Assembly (NCBI GenBank): GCA_026260175.1
Contig: JAKCWW010004851.1
Coordinates: forward strand, 1 to 39,134
Origin: Reticulitermes lucifugus
Lineage: Eukaryota; Arthropoda; Insecta; Blattodea; Rhinotermitidae
Length of the DNA stretch: 39,134 nt
Direction of reading: 5' to 3'
The notes under the pieces were generated by a model. The model ran no database searches and had not been told where the DNA came from. It saw only the letters and a program-made list of their open reading frames with translations. The translations under genes were made by a program, and so were the position numbers. Shown one piece after another: positions 23,091-32,620 of the stretch (its first letter is position 1; each line of letters starts with the position of its first letter).

Positions 23091-23317
23091 TATTTCCACA
23101 CAGATGGGAGAATAATATTAAAATGGATCTTGAAGAAGTGGGATGGGAGGGCGTGGACTGGATTGATATGGCTCAGGATAGAGACAGGTTGCAGGCTCTT
23201 GTAAATGCGGTAATGAACCTTCGGGCTCCATAAAACGCGGGGAATTTCTTGACTAGCTGACGACCTGTTAGCTTCTCAAGAAGTAGTTAGTTAGTTACTT
23301 TAGTTTATTTCCACACA
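23091..23317 (+). mobile_element. 5'-truncated LINE family A insertion with 12-bp target-site duplication
   Basis: Codons 23102-23233 read [10 protein letters not shown], then [17 protein letters not shown], then [12 protein letters not shown] and TAA. This is the C-terminal tail of a non-LTR retrotransposon ORF and is intact over 43 codons. The 3' tail contains GGGGAATTTCTTGAC and ends in an (AGTT)n run. The perfect direct repeat TATTTCCACACA flanks the insertion at 23091-23102 and 23306-23317. That is a target-site duplication and defines an insert of about 203 bp made by target-primed reverse transcription with heavy 5' truncation. Confidence 0.88.
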
Positions 23318-25265
23318 TTCGCATAAGATTCTGCAACCAGTAGAGTGTAGTTTCTTTTGGTAATTTTCACTATCTATACCACTGTTTTCGAAACCAATAA
23401 AAAGGCCTCAAGCTTTAGTGGCTTACGTAGTAATGCGGCTAACAACATGAAGTGAGCAATAAGAAACACATGTTGTGCTAAATGGTGAAGTTGAGCCTTT
23501 GGACTTCAGACATTTCTACACGTAAAATGCTTTTCAGTGTAACACATGCTTGCATGGTGTCATATCCACTCACCAGTTGCAATTTAAAATTTTGTAGAAT
23601 GACTTACAAAACTGTGAGATGGCACACGAAACTTTCCTTCTTGATAAGCCAATATCCACGCTCGTAGTCAATAAATGCAATGCCACTTCTGGAAGCTGAA
23701 AGTTCCTAATCTTTTTGCAAGAACTAGCCAAAGAAATCTTAACGGAGCTAGTCGAATTTAGCATACGACTTCAAGTCTTCTTTCTTTAATATCCATTTCA
23801 GTATTACTTTTCAATCTACGTTTATGTCTGTAGAATTAAATTTTCTCTTTCAGTTTTTGAGTCCAACATTTTTACGCATTCATTACTTTTCTTCCCACAT
23901 GCCCCACCCTCCTAAAATGTTTTATTTTAAGAGTGTCATTCTGATAATATTTGGTGAAGGGAAGGGACTATAATATATGAAGTTCTTCACCTGTGCGTAA
24001 TTTTCTCAATCCTCGTGTGAAATACTGTCTGTTACATCACAAAAAATGGCAGCTCTATTTGGATTATTGCTGAATAAGCTTATGTTATTGTACACGGACC
24101 TTGTTCATCCGAAAGCATTGCGTGAGTTCTGTATGCATTCAATAAACCGATGTTGAGCTGCGTCTGTACACACCTGTGCTGTGGTGGTTAAATAAGGAAA
24201 CAAATATATTCAAATGTAGATAGTTTTTTTGTAATATAAATTAAATATTACGTTTGTTCTGAATAGTAATTAAATGTTACAATTCACTGCATTCATATTA
24301 TTTAATATTAATTATATATGATAGAATGCAGGGTATAGTAAAAAGAAAGTCAGTGTTCCGTGGCGCGAGGTTTAGGGGGGCTCCCAAATTTATATGGTTC
24401 TATACTTTTGTGGGTTCTTTCGTACTAGATTTCGTTCTTATGACAGAAGGCAGTATTGTGGTTTCATTTATGAGATCTTGGAATAAAGTCGTTAATAATT
24501 ATACATACCCCCTGATTATCGATTCGCGGGGGTGGGGGCCCGCGATTTTCAACGCTACTGGTATAGGCGTAAATTATTTTAATAAATACCACACAAAACA
24601 GTGCAGAGTAAAATGCATATTGAAGATAAATTAAGTACTATTTAGACCTCGCTGCGAGTTTTTTGTTTGCACGTGTGAAATCCAAATTACAGAATCTGGT
24701 TAGAGCAATGTGTCTGGTTATTGCTGTGCTGTCAAAATTTATACTGCAGACGAAACAGAACTTCTGATTTTGTTGGGTTAATTGCTTATTTTCTCGGCTG
24801 TTATCCATTCCGGGCCAAATTCTGGCATCAGTAATTTGTTATATAATCTTATTTGTCATTTTAGGAACCGTTAAGCACAGTTCACTGAGTGGATGGTTCG
24901 ACCCTCTGAATTAAACCGAATTTGCAATAAGAAATTTTAAATAAAGTGAGTTGGGAACAATGACTGGACCGTGAAGATAACAGCATACAATTTTAACTTA
25001 TTTATAAAATGGGTACATTATAATATACTAGTATTATTTTGGACACTGTTCATTGTCTGAAATAACTAAGTAAATACCTATTGGAGAGTTTGCACTACTC
25101 AAAATTTCAGGTCTCCTGTTCTGAATTGATTGGTAATGTTTTATGTTCAATATGTTAGCTACGTAACGGAGTGTTGGAACGTCCCCACGTTCGATGTTTC
25201 CAGCTGCCACTAATATTAAAATATAGGCAATAAATTATCTACCAGTAGAATATAATAACAATCTC
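23318..25265. other. Unassigned sequence
   Basis: About 1.9 kb. The 102-codon frame at 24326-24634 shows no recognisable domain, and 24520-24550 within it is a G/C-rich run (GGGGGTGGGGGCCCGCG). A lone box-B-like GGTTCGACCCT at 24894 lacks box A. Confidence 0.5.
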
Positions 25266-25310
25266 CTGAGGACGGTAGTAGAACCAACACCCGAAATGTA
25301 ATGTATAACA
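25266..25310 (+). ncRNA. Second hammerhead-like core, decayed
   Basis: CTGAGGA (25266-25272) is followed by a weak stem II (GGT...ACC, with a mismatched first pair) and GAAA (25293-25296), matching the CUGANGA / stem II / GAAA order. Stem III after GAAA cannot be drawn convincingly. I read it as a more diverged relative of the 10.25-kb motif on the opposite strand. Confidence 0.32.
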
Positions 25311-25740
25311 AATATGTCTCGAACAATGAAACAATACCCAACATAATGCTGGTATAATGACTGAAACATTGTTGCAGATATTTACAGAATCATTAGAATG
25401 CGTGTGCGTGGGTTTACATCCGTCGCCGCTTATCCGCGTTCATGGCGTTGTCTGGTTCAATGTTCATTAGATTGTATGGCGTCGATGATAAGAGATTCGC
25501 TCAGTGATAAAATGGCAGGGATTTAGAAGGATGCAGTCGTAGTTGGGTCGAGATACTATCCGGGCATTGGATTGCAATAAGAGCTACTAGGAGAAACAAT
25601 GAAGAACCTCAATCAAGGTAGTCGGTATTCGTGCCGAGATTCTGACACGTGCCGAATAAAAGTCTGCATATTTATACTACACCAACCTGCTCGGTTTCAT
25701 AGCTTCGCATTTACACATGAAGAGTGACGGTAATATTAAA
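25311..25740. other. Unassigned, locally CpG-richer sequence
   Basis: 25381-25560 has more CpGs than the flanks but no recognisable element. Confidence 0.45.
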
Positions 25741-26025
25741 GGTAAAGGTCACCCCTTAACATGCAATTGGAGGCACAGATAGAGGAGTAAAGTTATAGCT
25801 CTACCCATTTCAATCTTGGTGCTAAGTGGGATGGGTGGCCAAACCCATGTCCCGGCCGCTTTACCTCTAAAAAACGGACCCGGTGCCCATTATGCAGGAG
25901 GCTGTGTGGTCCCCAGAGCCGGTCTGGACTGTTGTGGAGAAGAAAAAATCTCTTTTACCCACCGGCGTTCGAACTCCGAAGCTTCCAGCCCGTAGCGAGT
26001 CTCTATTGTCTACACTATCCCAGCC
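25741..26025 (-). mobile_element. tRNA-derived SINE (type 2), reversed
   Basis: The minus strand from about 26025 reads GGCTGGGATAGTGTAGACAA (box A region), then TTCGGAGTTCGAACGCCGG (box B GTTCGAACGCC), then a body with CTTCTCCACAACAGTCCAGA, CCTCCTGCATAATGGG and AAGCGGCCGGGACATGG. It ends near TGACCTTTACCTTTA. The same blocks in the same order occur at 29725-29975 and 38180-38452, also reversed. The body blocks are clearest in the 38-kb copy. The minus-strand frame at 25867-26049 is a by-product. Confidence 0.75.
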
Positions 26026-26475
26026 TTCCCAAGGATTGTTACTTAACATAATTAAACGATAGTTGGTACAGCTTCACTTCCTTGAGATGTTATTCGTTAA
26101 GAGAATTAGCTTAACATGGGGATATACATAGTGCTAAGACGCCATTGTGCATTAGGCCAACTTGTTGCATGGTCTGTGATGTTGAAGAAATATGTGCTTG
26201 TGCGTAGACCAGAGTTATGACCACAATTTTAATAAAACAGACATAAAGATTCCATTAAAGTTTGGATACTATTAACGTATTTGAAAGGATTTGTTTGGAT
26301 TAATATTATTCGGAATTTAAGATTATAAAACTTACGTAAACTGAAGGTGTTATGCTATAATGAATGCCGCACACACAACTTTCTTAAACTTTTAGCACAA
26401 ATAGCCTGTGACGGGCTGTACTCAAATTGACCCCACCAAAGACAGTCACTTTATAGTCATATTCTGCTTGAATGA
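26026..26475. other. Unassigned sequence
   Basis: Nothing recognised before the microsatellite. Confidence 0.5.
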
Positions 26476-26865
26476 GTGTATATGTGTGTATATATATGTA
26501 ATGTATGTTTGTATTATGTATGTATGTATGTATGTAATGTATGTATTATGTATGTAATGTATGTATTATGTATGTATGTATGTATTATGTATGTATGTAT
26601 GTATGTATGTACGTATGTAATGTATATATGTATTATGTATGTATATATGTATGTATAGATGTATGTATGTATTATGTACGTAATGTAATTATGTATGTAT
26701 GTATGTATTATGTATGTATGTAATGTATGTATGTATTATGTATGTATGCATGCATGTATTATGCGTGTATGCATATATGCATGTGTGCATGTAGGGGTGG
26801 ATGGACGGATATATGTATGTATATACGTATGTATATATATATATAGGCATGCATATATACATATG
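26476..26865. repeat. Compound TATG/TGTA microsatellite
   Basis: About 390 bases built from TGTA units, interrupted by ATTATG and TAATG steps that themselves recur (TGTATTATGTATGTAATG-like composites). The right end degenerates into ATGCATGCATG and TATATA. Frames of Met-Tyr-Val-Cys repeats on both strands are artefacts of the repeat. Confidence 0.97.
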
Positions 26866-27241
26866 TATTAAAACGAAATGGCATACAAGCTCTCTATTGT
26901 GAGATAGCTTGTTAAAAGAAGTCGAAAATGATATACAGACTATGCTATCTTTAAATTTCGAGATAAATGTAACAGTAAAATGAAGGTAACACTGCAACGA
27001 GAAAGTAAGTTGTTTGGTGTATGAAGACAGAGTGCATAGCAGGGCTCACATTTGTTCTGATTGTCATGAAATGTACATAAGACGGATAGTGTAACATGCG
27101 CAGTAAAAAAAAGAAAGAAACCTGGGTTTGAATTTGGCTTTAACAAGTAAACACTAAGAATTAGGCAGCGACGCAGGAAACAGGACAAAAGTAGCCAAAA
27201 GGAAAATGATGGGAGAAGTCAGAGACACTTTATTTGTGGAC
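26866..27241. other. Unassigned sequence
   Basis: GGATAGTGTAACATGCGC (27080-27100) and a GGGTTTGAATTTGGC (27124-27140) could be a very decayed SINE head of type 2, but the match is weak. Confidence 0.4.
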
Positions 27242-27259
27242 GGGGGGGGGGAAGGGGGA
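27242..27259 (+). repeat. G-rich homopolymer tract
   Basis: Ten consecutive G followed by AA and GGGGG. It is a likely length-polymorphic site. Confidence 0.95.
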
Positions 27260-28865
27260 TAAAATCGCGTTGTTAGAAACGTTACAGGTTTTGCCCGTTC
27301 GTCCTTCTGACATGGGTCGCATGAACTTGCAGACCTTGAAGTTGTGAGAAATAATATTTTGAAATGAGTGCCCCTGAATTCTTATTTTCTGCCTAAATTT
27401 GGAAAGATAATTTAGTGGTATTTATTTTGATGAATTTCAGTTGACAGGACTGCATGAGAAGCATGCAGTAGTAACTTCAAAAGTGGAAACATGTCAGCAG
27501 CCTGTTCTTGAAGACAGAGGACAGTCAAGAACCTCTGTGTCGACGTAGTCTGTAGCAGGACCTGACATCTATTCAGAAGTTCGTATTCGCCCCGTCCTCT
27601 TGTCGAATGGAAATTCTCTTTAAAGTATGACATGAATATACTTTTTACGCATAAACACAATTCAGTTTTAACGTCAGAGAGACTACACTATAAGTGCATT
27701 ATAAAACAATCGATTAATTCTGTTCAGGGAAATAATTGTTCTTTGTTGAGCGAAGTACACAAATCGCATCATACAATTTTGGGCAAAATACAGAATGTCT
27801 AAGTGATAAACCTGGAACACACGAAGTAACAACTAAGTTTCAGAAGTTTAAACAGATAGGTGTGCGTTTTAATAATTCCGTAGCCAGTAATTTTACTCTG
27901 ATTTGTTACGGAAACGATCTATGTAGTATCTGCTACAGACTTCTTCTCTTTGCATAATAGAATTTGCTATCAATTTCAGTTTTTCCTCCTCAAAATCCAT
28001 GGCACACATTTTTTACCCGTACGAACAGTTATCAACAATGGATTTCCAGACTGTACTGAGGGAGAAAAGCATTCAGTGACTAAGAGAACTTACTCCACCT
28101 AATACGTGTAGAGGTTTGGTGGTGCCGTTGGAGACATGGAGCGAGGGTGACGTTAAAACCTACCCCTTTAGTTATAAAATGGGTCGATCAGACAGGCAGG
28201 AAAAGCAAAACCTCCCCCATTGCTGCAGGGGATATGCGCCTAACTGCATGAGACAAGGAAGGGTGGAATTTTGCAGCCTCCACACCATCCTTATGCGTAC
28301 TGGGAGAATGGCCAAAAAAATGCGAAGCGGAAAGTCTTACGCTATATTTGGTATGCGTATTATTGTATTATAATAGAAAGAGCGGCAGTAGCAACCACAC
28401 ACAGAGGCTATGAGAATTCGGTGTAGTAGTAGTAGTAACGGAAGCAATATTAGGGCTCACCAAATTGAAGATGCCAGATCACCTTGACCACTTATTATTA
28501 TTAATAGCGTCGACTGTGTTCATTTATCTGTCGAATAGTGTAAGAATTTGCAGAAAAAAGGAGGGAGGATGGCTCGGAGTTTGCCGGACAGAACAACGAA
28601 GCAATATGTGCCCCCTGCTAGGCGCATATTGTGATGCTGGCGACAATGTATGCGCTGAAAGAACGTATAATTGCTGACAACAGTTCATCCTCTTACGTAA
28701 AGACTGTTTATCGATTTCTCTTATTGAGCTTAGGATTGATTATTTATTTGTAGTTTATTTAGCGACGCTGTCAAGAAATCACACTATATCATGTAATAAT
28801 TAAATGTCAGTAAATATATATTTGAGTACCGGAAGGAGAAATTCTCTTCTACAATAAGGTGTGAA
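27260..28865. other. Unassigned sequence
   Basis: No recognised gene. 28115-28335 is distinctly richer in G+C than its flanks, with a plus-strand frame (28116-28373) and no identified domain. A (GTA)n run of about five units lies at 28420-28435. Confidence 0.5.
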
Positions 28866-29290
28866 GATAATCTGAGAGCGTTTTAGAACCGAGTGATGAG
28901 GAAGACATTTGGGTCTAGAAGGAGGAAGTAAGAGGAGGCTGGAGAAAATTACATATTTAGGACCTTCATAATGTATAGGCCTACTCCCCATCACACGTTA
29001 TTAAAGTATGCTTGAGATGGGCGGGGCATGTGGCATGGATGGGAGAGAAGGAAAATTTATATACGTGGGGAACTTTAATAAAGGCCGCAACTTGGAAGAC
29101 TTAGGCGTCGGCAGGAAGAAAATATTAAAATGATTCTCAAGTACATAGAATGAGATGGCGTGGAGTGTATGAACCTGTCTCACGTTAGGGACCCTTATTA
29201 ACACGGTAATTGACCTTCAGCTTCCATAAAATACAAAATAGGGAAATTTCTTAACTGACTGAGGGACTGATAGCTTCTGTAGAAGTGTTC
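28866..29290 (+). pseudogene. LINE family A reverse-transcriptase C-terminal region, multiply broken
   Basis: Going 5' to 3', frame-hopping translation shows D-N-L-R-A-F, N-R-V-M-R-K-T-F-G-S, then W-R-K-L-H, then R-W-A-G-H-V-A-W-M-G-E-K, then diverged remains of the A-Q-D-R-D-R / M-N-L-R-x-P tail near 29185-29225. The R-W-A-G-H-V-A motif is typical of this family's region downstream of the reverse transcriptase. Several stops (for example TAG within A-F-x-N) and frameshifts break it. The 3' tail (CTTCCATAAAA, GGGAAATTTCTTAACTG) matches the 23.1-kb copy. It is the longest family A copy here and 5'-truncated. Confidence 0.8.
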
Positions 29291-29349
29291 TTTTCCATGG
29301 AGAAATGTCGTTAAGTAACATATTGGAAAGGACATGGAAGGAGGCAGTT

Positions 29350-29480
29350 TTGGCTGAACTAAAGGTACTGAGGGAGACGACCCAATACCTCAGGAGAGTC
29401 CATGTCCCTGCCGAGATTCAAACCGGACACTTCCCGAGTACATGTACAAGTCAGAAGTGTACTGTCTGGGCCACATAGCT
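29350..29480 (-). mobile_element. tRNA-derived SINE head (type 3), reversed
   Basis: The minus strand from about 29474 reads GTGGCCCAGACAGTACACTT, then after a tRNA-like interval GTCCGGTTTGAATCTCGGCA (box B GGTTTGAATCT), then AGGGACATGGACTCTCCTGA. It differs in sequence from the neighbouring type 2 copy. The left boundary is uncertain. Confidence 0.5.
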
Positions 29481-29547
29481 TGGTTGATTTCATATGATGA
29501 ATGTTCTGTAAAATGAGGAATTCAGATTATGCCGGGCATGAGTATTC

Positions 29548-29625
29548 CTTTCGTTATGGCAGGCTGGTACGTGGTTACCAAAGATTCGGCTCAACACACT
29601 CCATGCAAGAAGACGTTCCTTCTGT
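29548..29625 (+). repeat. Fragment of dispersed insect repeat (G-Y-Q-R-F-G type)
   Basis: Translated R-Y-G-R-L-V-R-G-Y-Q-R-F-G-S-T. This is equivalent to the L-V-K-S-Y-R-R-F-E-G-T block of the 31.5-kb copy. The rest of the frame (29501-29722) shows no further similarity. Confidence 0.45.
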
Positions 29626-29724
29626 ACCTTTGAAACCACTGAACAGACTGAATGGTACACAGACGACTACAGAACGAATATTTAATAAGATGAAAGTCAA
29701 AGTGCCATTTTGCACACCATGAAT

Positions 29725-29975
29725 GCGTATGGGAGCGTGGATGTATAGTTCCACTCATTTTAACATCGGAATTACTTGGGATGAGTTGTCACCTTCACAC
29801 TCCGGCCACTTTACTTCCAGAGGAAAAACTTTACCCGTTAAATAGGAGGCTGAGTGGGCCCCAGAGCAGGTCTAGACGTTTCGGAGAAGAGATAATGAAT
29901 CTGTTATTCCTGAAAATCGAACGACGACTCTTCACACCTCTGACGTATTGCCGAGTCACTATACCAAATACGCGC
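29725..29975 (-). mobile_element. tRNA-derived SINE (type 2), reversed, diverged
   Basis: It shares with the 25.75-kb copy the plus-strand order: CTCATTTTAAC, GGGATGAG, CACTCCGGCCACTTTAC, TTAAATAGGAGGCTGAGTGG, GGCCCCAGAGCAGGTCTAGA, CGGAGAAGAGA, then the tRNA-like end (AATCGAACGACGACTCTTCA ... GAGTCACTATACCAAA). Box B is degenerate. The overlapping frames at 29781-30122 derive from the SINE. Confidence 0.65.
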
Positions 29976-30712
29976 TCCCGGCTTTTTATGTTTAGTAAGA
30001 CAGTGACCTTGCAAACTCACGCGTTTCATTTTGTAAGCTTTATTCCCTCTATTTTTAATCCCAAGTCTAACAGAAGCACGTTGCATAATGTGTTGCTGAA
30101 GTCCGTTTAGAAACGCACGCAAACATGTTGGTCGTTAATTGACAGCTGGATTTATTTGGCTCTTGTTTTCACCAGCGTTTTAAATAGATAGACTAGACAC
30201 TTTTTTAAGTAATCGACAGATATTTTTGTTACGTAGTACTAAATGCTGTGTGTTAAAACTAAAGCCTCATAAAAGGGACAAACCATTGAGAATCGGTGCA
30301 AACAATTGTTGTCCAGGTACATCCTAAACGACCCGTACCGCCACTGTTGACTGACTGCAGTGTCTTGCTCCATCTTCGGAACGCACCATCCGGCCAGAGT
30401 ATCGAAGAACGTTTTAGAAACAGGAAATTTTACCCATTAACATTTCAGTGCGCTTGGCATATCTCGGTACCGCCATTTTATTTAAAGTTTAACCTAGTGT
30501 CGTACTCATGCCAGCAGAATCACAAAACAGCCCGCTGGGAAATAGAGATATGGAATACGTTCCACTTTTTAAACCCGTCGGTAGCGCAGAAGTATTATGA
30601 ACCACGGATCTGATAATTTCAAAACTGACTTCCTGGCGACTTTTCGTCCTGTTTACATACTATATAATGTCTGAAGGTGTGACATTTTTTTTGGCGAGTT
30701 TGCAAAATTGCG
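29976..30712. other. Unassigned sequence
   Basis: The 105-codon frame at 30296-30613 has no recognisable domain. Confidence 0.5.
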
Positions 30713-31344
30713 AAAAGCGACTGTTAGCTTCATCATGTCTGTCTGTCCGGCTATCTGTCCGCCTGAATGAAACAACTCGGCTTCCACTGGGCAGATATTC
30801 ATGAAATTTGACATTTGAGGATTTTTCGAAAATTGTCGAGAAAATTCAAGTTTGTGTACAATCTGACAAGAATAACGGGTACTTTCCTTGAAAACCTTGG
30901 AACATTTATGGTAATATCTCGCTGAATTCTTCTTAGAATTAGAAATGTTTCAGACAAAAGTTGTAGAGAAAATCAAAACACATTTTATATTCTATAATTT
31001 TTTCCAGAAAGTCATGCCGTTTATGAGATAAGGTAGAAATATACTATACAGCCAGGTAGGCCACAGATGACAATATAATACGGCGCTTTCGCTTCGCATG
31101 CCGAATAACTAAGGCAAGAATACAGACACACGCTCATAATATTTAATACTTATTATTTTTAACAGCAGTACGAAATATTCTTATTTTGCAGCTCGATAGC
31201 ATTGTAAAGAAAACCATTGTTGCATTTCCATGGCAAAACTAAACACTTTTGTTTTGTTGACAGCTAGACAATAGCTACATCTACACCAACAATAAAAAGG
31301 GAACGTATTTTTGCGTTTCTATGGCAACAATGGTTACGCAACCG
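30713..31344 (+). repeat. GTCTGTC-containing repeat, long variant
   Basis: This is the same element as at 20303-20785: AAATTGCGAAAAGCGACTG, CTGTCTGTCCGGCTATCTGT, AACTCGGCTTCCACTGG, TCTCGCTGAATTCTTCTTA, GCCACAGATGACAATA and a terminal GGCAACAATGGTTACG. It is about 150 bp longer near the 3' end. There a GCATTTCCATGGCAAAAC block and a GCGTTTCTATGGCAACAA block look like two copies of one unit separated by extra sequence. It is non-coding and its class is unknown. Confidence 0.85.
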
Positions 31345-31485
31345 CATCACAGTGTAATGGTGTATGTATAGTTTATCATTCCTTACAACATCTTAACTTA
31401 TTACTTGTGTATTTTTTTACCTCTTGCTTATGTATATTTCCTGTACGAATAATCTAACTGCAGTTCCTTAGCAAGATACGAATTT

Positions 31486-31702
31486 ATGACAGCGGTGTTA
31501 CTCAATATTCGGGTCTTTAGGAATGTAACTTCGTTTCGCCTTGTAAAGAGTTACCGACGTTTCGAAGGAACGTAGTGTCTTTATCTTAGTTAAGCCGACA
31601 AGGAACAGCTTTGCTATAAAGATGAAGGCTTTATGCTCCTCTGAAATGATGGTAACCATTTACAAGCACGCATGACGTAACATCCCAGAAGATTCAAATT
31701 TT
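31486..31702 (+). repeat. Best-preserved copy of the V-F-R-N-V-T / Y-R-R-F / I-P-E-D dispersed repeat
   Basis: In one frame from 31486 the translation reads M-T-A-V-L-L-N-I-R-V-F-R-N-V-T, then L-V-K-S-Y-R-R-F-E-G-T, with a TAG at 31573-31575. A later frame gives K-A-L-C-S-S-E-M-M-V-T-I-Y-K-H-A, a TGA, and I-P-E-D-S-N-F. These blocks in this order are what I remember from many insect genome repeats. The translation is probably an accident of nucleotide conservation and not a functional protein. Shorter pieces occur at 3.4, 3.8, 22.0, 29.5 and 34.6 kb. Confidence 0.6.
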
Positions 31703-32305
31703 CTAGATTTCCTTAATTGTTTTTGGAAATTTCGCTTTTCTTCTGTTTGTATTATTTATTACAAGACGATTTTTACATGTGATGTTTGTATATACGAGCA
31801 CCTCTTTGTCTTTTAATTTTACGAACTATATAATAAGAAGTTGTTAAGTAATAAGCTACATAAGATGAAATTACACATCATGCCTTGAAATTAAACAATG
31901 CTGACTGGCGCAGTAATAAGTGGCTTACCAACGATAACAAAATCTGAAAGGTAATTTTTGATTCATGCTTCCATTTAAAACAGATGATTCTGGGTAACAT
32001 ATTTGGCCCATACAACGCTGCGTAACTTTCATTTGTGGTGCAAATTGCAATTTGATATCTTGTGCTACGTATGTAGTCGAGTAAGTGTGCATAAAGTAGC
32101 ACGTGACGCTTGTCATTTGCTACCATGGCGCCGAATATTTATAGCTTGTGCACTGTAACACGAATTATATGTGTCTAGGAAAGAGATGAGAGAGACAGAA
32201 AAAGAAGAACATTGTGCGGAAGGATTTTAAGAGTAACATTATATCTAAAGAGCTATATTAATTTAGGTTACACGTGATATAAAGTGGCGGTGTTTGTGGT
32301 TAGTA
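31703..32305. other. Unassigned sequence
   Basis: Opposed small frames at 31878-32126 have no domain. A GGCGCC and a TATTTATAGC TATA-like sequence lie near 32126-32143 without other promoter support. Confidence 0.5.
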
Positions 32306-32620
32306 TTTCTGCTTTTGGGGGGCAGGCTGTGGCGCAGTTAGTTGAGGCACTGCGCTACAAGTCGGAAGGTCGAGGGTTCGGTTCCCGATAGTATCCGGCC
32401 ACACTATGGCCCGGGGTCGACTCAACCTCTAACAGAAATGAGTATCAGGAATATTTCCTGGCGGGTAAAGGCAGCCGGTGCATAGGACTGACAACCTTAC
32501 CACCTTCATGTGCTGATTGTCTTTAAATCTGAGAACCTCTACCTACTGGAACCCTCAGATCTCTCATGGCCTCTCCAGGCTTTACCATTATTCCTACTTT
32601 TATTCAAGAGGTTTCTGCTT
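32306..32620 (+). mobile_element. tRNA-derived SINE (type 4) with 9-bp flanking direct repeat
   Basis: The head begins GGGGGGCAGGC. Box A TGGCGCAGTTA lies at 32330-32340 and box B GGTTCGGTTCC at 32375-32385, the spacing of an RNA polymerase III tRNA promoter. The body includes CGGGTAAAGGCAGCCGGTGC, ACAACCTTACCACC, TGCTGATTGTC, AACCTCTACCT and CATGGCCTCTCCAGGCTTTA, which I recognise as typical of a cockroach/termite SINE. TTTCTGCTT occurs at 32306-32314 and 32612-32620, a likely target-site duplication bounding a nearly complete element of about 300 bp. The frame at 32510-32800 starts inside it and is incidental. Confidence 0.82.

Noticed and set aside
24326..24634. 102-codon frame
   Set aside because: No family motif. 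It crosses a G/C-rich run, and no splice or promoter context supports it.
26476..26997. Met-Tyr-Val-Cys repeat frames
   Set aside because: Direct translation of the microsatellite on both strands.
27080..27140. Decayed SINE head
   Set aside because: Box-A-like and box-B-like strings are present but too diverged and interrupted by an A-run to call.
32316..32390. Functional tRNA gene
   Set aside because: Box A and B are present, but the acceptor and anticodon stems do not close and a SINE body follows.
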